Made by a program: the position numbers and the translations under genes | The notes under the pieces: model-generated | Told to the model about the DNA's origin: nothing | Databases searched by the model: none | The model's input: the letters and a program-made list of their open reading frames with translations, nothing else | Origin: Hwanghaeella sp. | Lineage (GTDB): Bacteria > Pseudomonadota > Alphaproteobacteria > UBA8366 > Aestuariispiraceae | NCBI GenBank assembly: GCA_028282025.1 | Contig: JANQIT010000026.1 | Span: 1-48,787, forward strand | Direction of reading: 5' to 3' | DNA length: 48,787 bases | Shown here: positions 18,501-26,763 of the stretch, piece by piece | Layout of the letters: each line of letters begins with the position of its first letter | Numbering within the stretch: position 1 is the first letter of the stretch

Positions 18501-19124
18501 GGTATCGACGGTTTCCGCAACCGTCTTGAAGGCGACGTAGCATCCCGAATAGCGCGACAGGGCGATTCCATGCAGGCCAAGGTCCAGGAACTCCTGCACG
18601 CCGGCCGGGTTCAGGACCGGCACCATCGCATCCATGAAGGCGTATTCCGTCTGGTGCGCGGTGGTCGATGATTTGCAGGTATGGTCGTCGCCCGCCAGCA
18701 GCAGCACGCCGCCCGTCTTGGACGTCCCCGCAAAGTTGGCATGCCGCAACACATCGCCCGAACGGTCGACCCCGGGCCCCTTCGCGTACCAAATCGAGAA
18801 GACGCCATCGACGGTGCTGTCGCCGAAGAACTCGTTTTGCTGCGTTCCCCAGATCGCCGTCAGCGACAGATCCTCGTTAAGGCCCGCCTGGAAATGGATG
18901 TTATTATTCTTCAGGAAGGTGCGCGCTTTCCAGAGCTGCTGATCGTAAGCGCCGAGCGGCGAGCCCCGATAACCCGAAATGTAACAACCCGTGTTCAGGC
19001 CGGCGGCTTCGTCGCGTTGCCGCTGCATGATCGGCAGGCGGACGAGCGCCTGGGTTCCGGTGATGAAGACGCGGCCCGATTCGAGCGCGTATTTGTCGTC
19101 CAGATTGACTTGGGCGAGCGCCAT
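15579..19124 (-). CDS. Indolepyruvate ferredoxin oxidoreductase, fused IorA-IorB type
   Basis: An 1181-residue cytosolic enzyme that oxidatively decarboxylates aryl-2-oxo acids to acyl-CoA, passing electrons to ferredoxin. Domains in order: an IorA-like pyrimidine-binding region from the N-terminus; a TPP-binding domain (CSGCPHNTST, then LGDGTYQHSG at about 506-515); a cysteine-rich segment (CEGCGDCS through CVKGFCP, about 644-688) likely to bind iron-sulfur; an IorB-like gamma domain starting near 735 (LLTGVGGTGVVTVG); and a C-terminal extension. The frame is open to 19157, but the ATG at 19124 is preceded by GGAGGAA at 6-7 bp and is the better start. It is convergent with the EAL gene. It probably serves aromatic amino-acid catabolism. 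Confidence 0.93.
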   Translation of the reverse strand: MALAQVNLDDKYALESGRVFITGTQALVRLPIMQRQRDEAAGLNTGCYISGYRGSPLGAYDQQLWKARTFLKNNNIHFQAGLNEDLSLTAIWGTQQNEFFGDSTVDGVFSIWYAKGPGVDRSGDVLRHANFAGTSKTGGVLLLAGDDHTCKSSTTAHQTEYAFMDAMVPVLNPAGVQEFLDLGLHGIALSRYSGCYVAFKTVAETVDTSASCYVDPHRVKIELPDETEFEMPEGGLNIQYPKSALEALAQEEHLHRYKLYAAIAYAKKNKLNRPMIESPKKRLGIVTTGKSYLDVRQALDDLGVDEEFAKELGISVFKVAMTWPLEPDGIREFCQGHEEILVVEEKRALIENQLKEQAFNWPAHVRPQIYGKHNEARELILPSFGELTPARIARTVAQRLERLPRGNAIAGYERFKNRLAFLDAKEKQLDAKKASISRLPYFCSGCPHNTSTRVPEGSRAYAGIGCHFMAQWMDRETVTFTQMGGEGATWLGQAPFSKTDHIFVNLGDGTYQHSGILAIRAAVAAGVNITYKLLYNDAVAMTGGQPHEGVQTVPAVVAQVAAEGARQVVVVSDEPEKYPNGVFPSGVSVHHRDDLDTVQKDIREVEGVTVLVYDQTCAAEKRRRRKRGAFPDPQKRAFINEAVCEGCGDCSVQSNCLSVTPKETEFGRKRKIDQSSCNKDYSCVKGFCPSFVTVHGGQVRKGQGADVQKPAAAATPDLFEALPVPATPSVEETPFSILLTGVGGTGVVTVGAIIGMAAHLEGKGCSILDMAGLAQKGGPVVSHIRVGKRPEDIHAVSIAAGGANVLLGCDLVVAAGTTALSKIEREKTVAIVNTEKSITGDFTSNPDWMFPAHELEDLVRDATGADKAHFLNGTRLATSLIGDSIASNMFMLGYAFQLGLIPVSLDAIDKAIEINGVAIKMNRQAFTWGRRAAHDMEAVRAIVDKGAKQPEAPSPGDDVAKTLEDIVEKRIAFLKAYQDEAYARRYKDFVVEVQRREAEVMRDDSFARAVARYYFKLLAYKDEYEVARLYTNGDFMRRLKEQFEGDFSIKFHLAPPLFAERDPETGHLIKKEFGPWMMKAFALLARLKGLRGTRLDPFGWTEERKQERQLIADYEQTIRSLLPGLKVDNHAIAVQIAEIPEHIRGYGHVKERHLSDAKANEAVLLKQFQEPPEPGARKAAE

Positions 19125-19430
19125 TCTCTGTTCCTCCAAAGGGCGTTGCTTCAGCACACCCCATTTATTCTAGACCGTAACCGGGCCTTGACGAGACGAA
19201 ACCCAGCACAGATCTGTTTCTTACAAAATAGGTTAGCATTACTGACCTTTTTTGGGAAGACAAAACCATCTCCCGAGCCGCGCCGGTTACAGTTAAGGGT
19301 GCGGGATTCCGTATCAAGACGTCCGAAGCTCGGATTTTGAGTGCCAAGCCCGAGCGCTTTGGGTATTAGGTCCTCACCGCGCGACACGGTCGCGGAGCAA
19401 GCAGTTCGAATGCGCCTTTAGGGGTTTCCT
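19125..19430. other. Intergenic region between divergent oxidoreductase and epimerase genes
   Basis: These 306 bases must hold both promoters. The part near 19200-19270 is AT-rich. An inverted repeat GCTCGG-N16-CCGAGC (19328-19355) and a hairpin CGCGAC-ACG-GTCGCG (19380-19394) lie in the epimerase leader. On the minus strand TAGAAT near 19172 could be a -10 for the oxidoreductase. I see no gene here. Confidence 0.5.
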
Positions 19431-20417
19431 ATGACGGTTCTGGTCACCGGTGCTGCCGGGTTTATCGGTATGCATGTCAGCCGCGTCCTGTTGGAACGCG
19501 GCGAGACGGTGCTGGGTATCGACAATCTGAACGATTACTATGATCCGGCCCTGAAGGCCGCCCGTCTCGCCCTTTTGGAACCGTATGAGAATTTCCGGTT
19601 CGTGAAGGTGGATATCAGCGACAAGGACGCCTTCTTCGACGCCCTTCAACAGGCGGACGGCGTCGACCGGACCGTGCATCTCGCGGCGCAGGCAGGCGTG
19701 CGCTACAGCCTGATCGATCCCTACGCCTATGTTCAGACGAACATTATGGGGCAGTTGAACATCCTGGAATTCGCCCGGCATCGGGAAGGGTTCCGGCATC
19801 TGGTCTATGCCTCCTCCTCGTCCGTCTACGGCGGCAATACAAAGCTTCCCTTCTCGACCGACGACCGGGTCGATAATCCGGTGTCGCTGTACGCGGCGAC
19901 GAAAAAAGCCGACGAGCTGATGGGCCATGCCTATGCGCATCTTTACGACATCCCGATGACAGGCCTGCGTTTCTTCACGGTCTACGGCCCTTGGGGCCGG
20001 CCGGACATGTCGGTCTATATCTTCAGTGAAAAGATGATGAAGGGAGAGCCGATCCCCGTCTTCAACCACGGTGACATGAAGCGGGATTTCACCTTCATCG
20101 ACGACATCGTCAACGGGGTCGTCCGCGCCCTGGACAGCCCGCCGGAGGCGGCCGACGGGCAAGCGCCGCAACGCGTTTACAATATCGGCAACAACAAGCC
20201 GGAACCGCTGCTGGACATGATCGCCGCCCTTGAACAGGCCCTGGGCGTCAAGGCCCGGATCGACTATCAGCCGATGCAGCCGGGCGATGTGCGGGCGACC
20301 TATGCCGATATCGAGGCGACGCGCCGCGACCTGGGCTTCGAACCGACCACCTCTCTACGGGAAGGGCTGGAACAGTGGGCCGCCTGGTACCGGGCCTACA
20401 AGGGCCAGAATAGCTAA
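19431..20417 (+). CDS. NAD-dependent nucleotide-sugar epimerase (UDP-glucuronate 4-epimerase type)
   Basis: A 328-residue cytosolic short-chain-dehydrogenase fold enzyme. GAAGFIG at residues 7-13 is the NAD loop. The catalytic YxxxK is Tyr154 and Lys158 (SLYAATKKADELM). DNLNDYYDPALK near residue 32 and TVYGPWGRPDM are typical of UDP-glucuronate 4-epimerases, which make UDP-galacturonate for surface polysaccharides. The start follows AGGGG. It stands alone, with no glycosyltransferases beside it, and is convergent with the acyl-CoA ligase. A UDP-glucose-type epimerase is possible but less likely. Confidence 0.9.
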   Translation: MTVLVTGAAGFIGMHVSRVLLERGETVLGIDNLNDYYDPALKAARLALLEPYENFRFVKVDISDKDAFFDALQQADGVDRTVHLAAQAGVRYSLIDPYAYVQTNIMGQLNILEFARHREGFRHLVYASSSSVYGGNTKLPFSTDDRVDNPVSLYAATKKADELMGHAYAHLYDIPMTGLRFFTVYGPWGRPDMSVYIFSEKMMKGEPIPVFNHGDMKRDFTFIDDIVNGVVRALDSPPEAADGQAPQRVYNIGNNKPEPLLDMIAALEQALGVKARIDYQPMQPGDVRATYADIEATRRDLGFEPTTSLREGLEQWAAWYRAYKGQNS

Positions 20418-20438
20418 ACCGACGGCTTTCCGGGCGCG

Positions 20439-22223
20439 CTATCCGTAAAGCGCTTCCAACTGCCCGCCGAACTTCTCCTTGATCACGTGGCGGCGGATTT
20501 TCATCGACGGCGTCAGCATGGCGTTTTCGATGCTGAACGGCTCGTCGACGATGATGAAACGGCGGACCTTTTCGATCACCGACAGGTTCTTGTTGATCCG
20601 GTCGACTGCGCCCTGCAGCGCCTTGCGAAGCGCCGTATTTTCGTTCAACGGTCCGGAGATCTTTCCGTTTTCCTTCTGCCAGTCGGCCAGCCAGTCCGGG
20701 TCCGGCGACAGCAGCGCCACGAGGTGCGGGCGCTTGTCGCCATAGACCATGGCCTGACCGACCTCCGGCTCCAGACAGACGATCCCCTCGACCCGCTGGG
20801 GCGACAGGTTGTCGCCGCCGGAATTGACGATGATGTCCTTCTTCCGGTCGGTGATCATCAGATAGCCGTCTTCATCCAGCTTGCCGATATCGCCGGTATG
20901 CAGCCAACCGTCCTTGATCGTGTCGGCGGTGCGTTCCGGCAGGTTCCAGTAACCCAGCATCACCAACTCGCCGCGCACCAGGATTTCGCCGTCCTCGGCG
21001 ATCCTGACCTCCACGCCCGCAAGCGGCGGTCCGACCGTGTGCAGCTTGTTCTTGTCCGGATAGTTGCAACTGACGACAGGGGCCGACTCGGTCTGCCCGT
21101 AACCCTGCAGAATTTTCAATCCCAGCGCGGTGAAGAACTGGGCGATGTCCTGATTCAACGGCGCGCCCCCGGAAACGAAAGCCTTCAGCCGGCCACCGAA
21201 CCGTTGCGACACCTTGGACCGGACAAGCTTCGTCAGCAAAGGATCGACCAGCCGGTCCGACAGGGACAGGGAGGATGGGTCGAGATAGCGGCGCTTGCCG
21301 ATATCGACCGTCTTATGAAGAAGCTTCTCCTTCATTCCGCCGGCCTGTTCCGCCGCCCGGAGAATTCGTCCGCGCATCGTTTCGTACAGGCGCGGCACGG
21401 CCGTCATGATGGTCGGCCGCACCTCGTCGATATTCTGGATCAGCTTGTCTATTCCCTCAGCATAGTAAACTTGCGCGCCTATCGCGATGGGAACGAACTG
21501 CCCCGTCGTGTGTTCGTAGGAATGGCTGAGCGGCAGGAAGGAGAGAAAGATCTCCTTGCCGAACTCGAAGCCCGGCAGGCGCACCAGCATGTCCTCGGCG
21601 CTGAGGGCGTTGCAGATGATGTTGCCGTGGCTGAGCATGACGCCGGTCGGCACGCCCCCGGTGCCGGAAGTATAGATGATGCAGCACATCGACCCGCGCT
21701 GAAGTCCGGCGGCGTTTTGCCGGATCACGGCGGGCGCTTCGTCGGCCAGCATGCTTTCCCAGCCGGAAACCGGCACGCCCGCATCGTCGCCCGCGGCGTC
21801 GGGTTCCATCGTAACCACGAAGTCCAGCGCCGCCTCAACCGCAGCCGGCAGGAACCGCGCGCCGATGGACTTGTTCGAAAAGATCGCCGCTCGCGCCCCG
21901 CTGTCGGTGAGGATATGCCTGTGGTCCGCGGTCGTGTTCGTCGTATAGGCGGGTACGGTGACCGCGCCCAGCGCCATAATCGCCAGATCCGCGATCATCC
22001 ATTCCGGCCGGTTCTCCGAGACCAGAACCACCCGGTCGCCCGCCGAGACCCCTTTCGCGGCAAGCCCCGCCGCCAGCCGGGATACGCGGTCCGCTGTTTC
22101 CCGCCAGCTGAGCGGCGTCCAGACGCCCGACCGCTTGGCCCACAGAAAGGGGGCGTCGCCATAGCGGTCGACCTGATCGAAAAACAGAGTGGGCAGGTTG
22201 GGGACCTGTGCGTAGTCCAGCAT
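20439..22223 (-). CDS. Long-chain fatty acid--CoA ligase (AMP-forming)
   Basis: A 594-residue adenylate-forming enzyme that activates fatty acids to acyl-CoA. The nucleotide loop at 181-197 reads CIIYTSGTGGVPTGVML, where the usual Lys (PKG) is Thr. Other motifs are regular: GYGQTESAPVVSCN, GWLHTGDIG, DRKKDIIV and a C-terminal LTPSMKIRR whose Lys is the likely adenylation residue. The frame extends to 22301, but the ATG at 22223 has GGGAGGA at 5-6 bp. It diverges from the oligopeptidase gene across about 120 bp. The substrate chain length is inferred from overall similarity to FadD-like, bacterial long-chain ligases. Confidence 0.9.
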   Translation of the reverse strand: MLDYAQVPNLPTLFFDQVDRYGDAPFLWAKRSGVWTPLSWRETADRVSRLAAGLAAKGVSAGDRVVLVSENRPEWMIADLAIMALGAVTVPAYTTNTTADHRHILTDSGARAAIFSNKSIGARFLPAAVEAALDFVVTMEPDAAGDDAGVPVSGWESMLADEAPAVIRQNAAGLQRGSMCCIIYTSGTGGVPTGVMLSHGNIICNALSAEDMLVRLPGFEFGKEIFLSFLPLSHSYEHTTGQFVPIAIGAQVYYAEGIDKLIQNIDEVRPTIMTAVPRLYETMRGRILRAAEQAGGMKEKLLHKTVDIGKRRYLDPSSLSLSDRLVDPLLTKLVRSKVSQRFGGRLKAFVSGGAPLNQDIAQFFTALGLKILQGYGQTESAPVVSCNYPDKNKLHTVGPPLAGVEVRIAEDGEILVRGELVMLGYWNLPERTADTIKDGWLHTGDIGKLDEDGYLMITDRKKDIIVNSGGDNLSPQRVEGIVCLEPEVGQAMVYGDKRPHLVALLSPDPDWLADWQKENGKISGPLNENTALRKALQGAVDRINKNLSVIEKVRRFIIVDEPFSIENAMLTPSMKIRRHVIKEKFGGQLEALYG

Positions 22224-22345
22224 GCGTGTCCTCCCGTCCGTGCGCCGCTGAGCGGGCTTCTTGTGCGCGTTCTTGTTGGGCCCTAAGTAGTGCTCACGCA
22301 CGATGTGTCAAACTAACTGTCTCGCAATCCGGGAGTAAAGACGCG

Positions 22346-24142
22346 ATGAGCAACTCGAACGCCGCAACGTCCAGCGACTTGGGCGCACTGCCGGAATGGG
22401 ATCTTTCCGATTTGTACGGCGCGATGGACGCGCCGGAAATCGACGCGGACCTGAAACAGGCGGCAGCGTCGGTGGACGCGCTAAACCGCGCCTATGCCGG
22501 AAAGCTCGACGCCCTGGACGGGGACGGCCTGGCGCAGGCGATCCGCGACTATGAGCAGATAGACGAAACCCTCTCCCGTCTGATGAGCTATGCGCAGCTT
22601 GTCTATGCGGGAAACGTCACGGACCCGGAGATCGGCCGCTTCTATCAGGGCATCGGCGAGCGGGTGAACGCCGTCTCCACCGACCTGCTGTTCTTCACGC
22701 TGGAACTGAACCGTCTGCCGGAAGAGGCGCTTGAAGCCCTGTACGAACAGAGCGGCGCGCTTGCATCCTACCGGCCCTGGATCCGGGACCAGCGGGTGAT
22801 GCGTCCGTTTCAACTATCGGACGATCTGGAAAAACTGCTGCACGAAAAGTCGGTCGCCGGGCGCAGCGCCTGGACCCGGCTGTTCGATGAAACGCTGGCC
22901 AGCCTGCGCTTTCCGTTCCGCGGCGAGATGCTGACCAATACCCAGATCCTCGACAACCTTTCGTCCGGCGATGGAGACGCCCGCAGGGAAGCGGCGGCGA
23001 GCCTGGGTTCCGTCCTGGCGGAGAACGGCCGCACCTTCGCCTTCATCACCAACACGCTGGCCAAGGATAAGGATATCGAAGACCGCTGGCGCGGTTTCGA
23101 GAGGCCGGTATCGGCCCGCAATCTGGCCAACCATGTCGAGGACGAAGTGGTCGACGCGCTGAGCAGCGCTGTGCGCGGCGCCTATCCGACTCTGTCCCAC
23201 CGCTATTACCGGCTGAAGGCGAAATGGATGGGTGTCGAGAAGCTGGACTATTGGGACCGGCTGGCGCCGCCGCCGGAGGACGACGACCGCCTCGTCCCCT
23301 GGGATCAGGCGGAAAAGACCGTGCTGCAGGCCTATGGACGCTTCTCACCCGATCTGGCGGCCATCGGCCGGCGATTTTTCGAAGGCGGCTGGATCGACGC
23401 GCCCGCGCGGCCCGGCAAAGCGTCCGGCGCGTTCGCGCACCCGACGGTGCCCAGCGCGCACCCCTTTCTGCTGTTGAACTATCAGGGCAAGACGCGCGAT
23501 GTCATGACCCTGGCCCATGAACTGGGCCATGGCGTCCACCAGGTGCTGGCGGGCAGTCAGGGGCATCTGATGGCCCATACGCCCCTGACACTGGCGGAAA
23601 CCGCCTCGGTCTTCGGCGAAATGCTGACGTTCCAGGGCATGCTGGCGGAAACAGAGGACCCTGTGCGCCGCCGCGCCATGCTGGCCTCCAAGATCGAAGA
23701 CATGCTGAACACTGTCGTCCGGCAGATCGCCTTTTTCGAGTTCGAACGCCGGGTGCATGATGCGCGCAAGGACGGCGAACTGTCGGTGGAATCCCTGTGC
23801 GATATCTGGATGGCGGTCAGCGAGGAAAGCCTGGGAGACGCGTTCCGATTCGACGAGCACTACCGGCACTACTGGATGTATATCCCACACTTCATCCACT
23901 CGCCCTTTTACGTCTACGCCTATGCGTTCGGCGATTGTCTGGTGAATTCACTCTATTCGCTCTACGAGGAAGCGGAGAGCGGTTTCGCCGAGAAGTATCT
24001 CGACATGCTGCGGGCCGGCGGCACCCTGCGTCACCGGGAACTGCTGGCGCCTTTCGGACTGGACGCCACCGACCCCGCCTTCTGGAACAAAGGGCTTGGC
24101 GTCCTCTCCCGATTCATAGACCGTCTGGAGGAGAGCATTTAA
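22346..24142 (+). CDS. pepF: M3 family oligoendopeptidase F
   Basis: A 598-residue cytosolic zinc metallopeptidase that degrades oligopeptides. The zinc motif HELGHGVHQ has His391, Glu392 and His395, and a downstream ETASVFGEM supplies the third ligand Glu. The N-terminal helical region (WDLSDLYG near residue 18) and the C-terminal YWMYIPHFIHSPFYVYAYAFG are typical of PepF. The frame is open further upstream, but the ATG at 22346 has GGGAG before it and matches the family N-terminus. The alpha/beta hydrolase gene follows after 32 bp on the same strand, probably co-transcribed. Confidence 0.93.
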   Translation: MSNSNAATSSDLGALPEWDLSDLYGAMDAPEIDADLKQAAASVDALNRAYAGKLDALDGDGLAQAIRDYEQIDETLSRLMSYAQLVYAGNVTDPEIGRFYQGIGERVNAVSTDLLFFTLELNRLPEEALEALYEQSGALASYRPWIRDQRVMRPFQLSDDLEKLLHEKSVAGRSAWTRLFDETLASLRFPFRGEMLTNTQILDNLSSGDGDARREAAASLGSVLAENGRTFAFITNTLAKDKDIEDRWRGFERPVSARNLANHVEDEVVDALSSAVRGAYPTLSHRYYRLKAKWMGVEKLDYWDRLAPPPEDDDRLVPWDQAEKTVLQAYGRFSPDLAAIGRRFFEGGWIDAPARPGKASGAFAHPTVPSAHPFLLLNYQGKTRDVMTLAHELGHGVHQVLAGSQGHLMAHTPLTLAETASVFGEMLTFQGMLAETEDPVRRRAMLASKIEDMLNTVVRQIAFFEFERRVHDARKDGELSVESLCDIWMAVSEESLGDAFRFDEHYRHYWMYIPHFIHSPFYVYAYAFGDCLVNSLYSLYEEAESGFAEKYLDMLRAGGTLRHRELLAPFGLDATDPAFWNKGLGVLSRFIDRLEESI

Positions 24143-24174
24143 GCCCAACAGGTCGCGGGCTTTATGGAGGACGG

Positions 24175-25002
24175 GTGACACTCAGCGCAGAAGCGCAGGT
24201 CGGGGGATTGGAGATCTTGCGCGTGCAGCCGCCGGATGGTGTCGCGCGCAAGGCGTCTCCGCTTGTCTTCCTGCACGGCGCTTTCTCCGGCGCCTGGTGC
24301 TGGGTGGACCATTTCATGCCGTGGTTCGCCGCCCGCGGATATACCTGTTACGCACCCAGCTTCCGCGGCCACGGCGGCAGCGCCGGCCGCGAAAATCTGC
24401 ACAGCTTCGGGATTGACGATTACGTCCGCGATACCGTCAGCGTGGTTGAAGATCTGGATAGTCCACCGGTTCTGATCGGTCATTCGATGGGCGGCTTTGT
24501 CGGCATGCGCTATCTGGAAACCCAACCGGCCCGGGCGCTGATCCTGCTGGCGTCGGTGCCCCCCAACGGCCTGACGGCGCCGGCCATGAGCCTCGCGCTA
24601 TGGAACCCGAGCCTGTGGGGCGAGATTGCGATGATTCAGTCGATGGACCCGTCCTGGGCCTCGTTGGATGTCATGCGGGACGCGATGTTCTCCGCCGAGC
24701 AGGACCCGGCCGTTCTGGCCCGGTATCGCAGCATGATGAGCGGCGAGTCCCGGCGCGCCACGATGGAGATGCACAGCGCCCTCAAACTCTCGCCACAGGA
24801 CTGGAAGGACAGAATGCCGGTTCTGGTGCTGGGCGCCAATGACGACGTGCTAATCCGCAAGGCCTATGTCCGCTCCACCGCCCGCCAGCTGGGACGCAAG
24901 GCCGAGTTCTTCAAGAATACCGGCCACGGCATGATGCTGGATAACCATTGGCGGGACGTGGCCAGCCGGATGGCCGAATGGCTTTGGGCGCAGGGGCTCT
25001 AA
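24175..25002 (+). CDS. Alpha/beta hydrolase
   Basis: A 275-residue soluble hydrolase. The oxyanion region reads VFLHGAFSGAWCW near residue 30. The nucleophile elbow GHSMGG places the catalytic Ser at 104. His251 (NTGHGMMLD) is the likely catalytic base and Asp223 or Asp224 (GANDD) the acid. The start is a GTG at 24175 with GGAGG at 4-5 bp; the upstream in-frame sequence only repeats an alternative frame of pepF. The substrate cannot be told; an esterase or lactonase is possible. Confidence 0.88.
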   Translation: MTLSAEAQVGGLEILRVQPPDGVARKASPLVFLHGAFSGAWCWVDHFMPWFAARGYTCYAPSFRGHGGSAGRENLHSFGIDDYVRDTVSVVEDLDSPPVLIGHSMGGFVGMRYLETQPARALILLASVPPNGLTAPAMSLALWNPSLWGEIAMIQSMDPSWASLDVMRDAMFSAEQDPAVLARYRSMMSGESRRATMEMHSALKLSPQDWKDRMPVLVLGANDDVLIRKAYVRSTARQLGRKAEFFKNTGHGMMLDNHWRDVASRMAEWLWAQGL

Positions 25003-25407
25003 CTCCTTTTCCACGAAGGCCCATGGCGGCGGCCCGCCCTCCCGGCCATTGCACGGCGGCAAGGAAAGGCCGCCCCAAAAAAGAGAAGGCCCGAGGCGTT
25101 TGCTTCGAGCCGGAGTTGATGGAGGCAAAAGGGAGAAAAAGGGTAAAGAAGCTCCCCCACTCGATCCGTTTCAGCCTGACGATCCCCCGCGCACCGGAAT
25201 CCGCTACGGATGCAGCGCGGAAAGAACCGACCCCGAATTGCCGAAAGGGTCGACTAGGTGAGAACAGCATGCAGCCTCTTGCCGCCCGTGGCGTTGATTT
25301 ATGTCAACGAGTACGCCCTTCCATGGTCCGTGGGTGCGCCCCTGGCGTATCCATTCCCGAATGACCATCTTTGATACACCCACCGTTTGAGACCGGGACC
25401 AGCCTGC
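25003..25407. other. 405-bp intergenic region upstream of the ABC1 kinase gene
   Basis: No convincing gene is present; the open frames here have no recognisable motifs. A purine-rich stretch (about 25060-25150) follows the hydrolase. The region contains an FNR-like box at 25294-25307 and must hold the promoter of the kinase gene. Confidence 0.5.
25294..25307. promoter_or_regulatory. FNR/FixK-type box upstream of the ABC1 kinase gene
   Basis: TTGAT-TTAT-GTCAA has the same half-sites as the hemN box (TTGAT and GTCAA) and differs from consensus at one base. It is centred about 107 bp upstream of the kinase start. I could not find a strong -10 element at the expected distance. Confidence 0.5.
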
Positions 25408-26763
25408 ATGCCGAGCGAAAACAGTATTACCGGACAGATGAAACGCTATGCCCGCGTGGGCGGTGCGATGGCGGGCGTTGGCGCGCGGCTTGCGGGCGCG
25501 CGTTATCTGGGAATGGACTTGGACAAGGCGCAGCATGCTGAAGAAATCAAGCGGGCCCTGGGCGGATTGAAGGGTCCGTTGATGAAAGTAGCCCAGATCC
25601 TGGCCACCATCCCCGACGCCCTGCCGCGCGATTATGTCGAAGAGTTGCAGCAACTACAGTCAAACGCCCCGTCCATGGGGTGGCCCTTCGTAAAGCGCAG
25701 GATGAGCACCGAACTTGGCCCGGGCTGGCAGAAGAATTTCGAGAGTTTCGACAAGCAGGCGGCCCACGCAGCCTCTCTAGGCCAGGTGCACCGGGCCGTC
25801 ACTTCGGATGGGCAAAACGTTGCCTGCAAACTGCAATATCCGGACATGGGATCCGCCGTCGAGGCCGACCTGCGGCAGTTGAAACTCGTCTTCTCGATCT
25901 ACGAGCGCTACGACAAGGCGATCAGCACCAAACAGATCCACGCCGAGATTTCCGAACGCCTGCGCGAAGAACTGGATTACGCGCGGGAAGCGCGGAACAT
26001 GACCCTTTACCGGACGATGCTGGCCGAAGAGGAGGCGGTCACCGTCCCGGAACCGGTCGCGGAGTTGAGCACGGACCGTCTGCTGACCATGAACTGGTTG
26101 AACGGGTCGCCCCTGATGGATTTCAAGGACGCGGACCTGGAAACGCGGAACAAGATCGCGCTGGGCATGTTCCGCGCCTGGTATGTGCCGTTTTATTACT
26201 ACGGCATCATTCACGGCGACCCGCATCTGGGGAACTATGCGGTGCGCGACGACCTTGGCATCAATCTGCTGGATTTCGGCTGCATCCGGGTTTTTCCGCC
26301 AAGCTTCGTGCAGGGCGTGATCGCACTTTATCAAGCGCTGAAGACCGACGACCGGGACCTTGCGGTGCATGCCTACGAGACCTGGGGTTTCACAGACATC
26401 AGCAACGAAACGCTGGACGTCCTGAACATCTGGGCCGAGTTCATCTATTCGCCGCTGATGGAAGACAAGGTGCAGAAAATCCAGGAAAGCGACAGCGGCC
26501 TCTACGGTGCGCAGGTCGCCCACAAGGTGCAGCAGGAACTCCGCAAGATTGGCGGCGTCACCCCGCCCCGCGAATTCGTCCTGATGGACCGCGCGGCGGT
26601 CGGCCTGGGCTCCGTCTTCATGCACCTGAAGGCCGAGATCAACTGGTACGAAAACTTCCACGCCCTGATCCAGGATTTTGACGTGAAGAAGCTGGAGAAG
26701 CGTCAGGCGAAGGCGCTGAAAAGCGCCGGGTTGACGACCGCAAGTTCCGAAAGCACGGCGTAG
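25408..26763 (+). CDS. ABC1/UbiB/COQ8-family atypical kinase
   Basis: A 451-residue protein. The ABC1 hallmark appears as GGLKGPLMKVAQILATIPDALP-like sequence near residues 50-70, with KVAQ in place of the usual KxGQ. The kinase core follows: an alanine-rich nucleotide loop (AASLGQVHRAV), Lys in CKLQYPDMG, the catalytic HGDPHLGN at 269-276 and the DFG at 289-291. Family members such as UbiB and COQ8 are ATPases supporting ubiquinone synthesis; the exact partner here is unknown. No C-terminal membrane helices like those of UbiB are evident. The start is the ATG at 25408. The last 61 bp overlap the convergent membrane-protein gene. Confidence 0.88.
   Translation: MPSENSITGQMKRYARVGGAMAGVGARLAGARYLGMDLDKAQHAEEIKRALGGLKGPLMKVAQILATIPDALPRDYVEELQQLQSNAPSMGWPFVKRRMSTELGPGWQKNFESFDKQAAHAASLGQVHRAVTSDGQNVACKLQYPDMGSAVEADLRQLKLVFSIYERYDKAISTKQIHAEISERLREELDYAREARNMTLYRTMLAEEEAVTVPEPVAELSTDRLLTMNWLNGSPLMDFKDADLETRNKIALGMFRAWYVPFYYYGIIHGDPHLGNYAVRDDLGINLLDFGCIRVFPPSFVQGVIALYQALKTDDRDLAVHAYETWGFTDISNETLDVLNIWAEFIYSPLMEDKVQKIQESDSGLYGAQVAHKVQQELRKIGGVTPPREFVLMDRAAVGLGSVFMHLKAEINWYENFHALIQDFDVKKLEKRQAKALKSAGLTTASSESTA

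Noticed and set aside
19395-19420. A tRNA T-loop-like GTTCGAAT
   Set aside because: The flanking bases do not form a T stem or acceptor stem, and no anticodon arm could be built.
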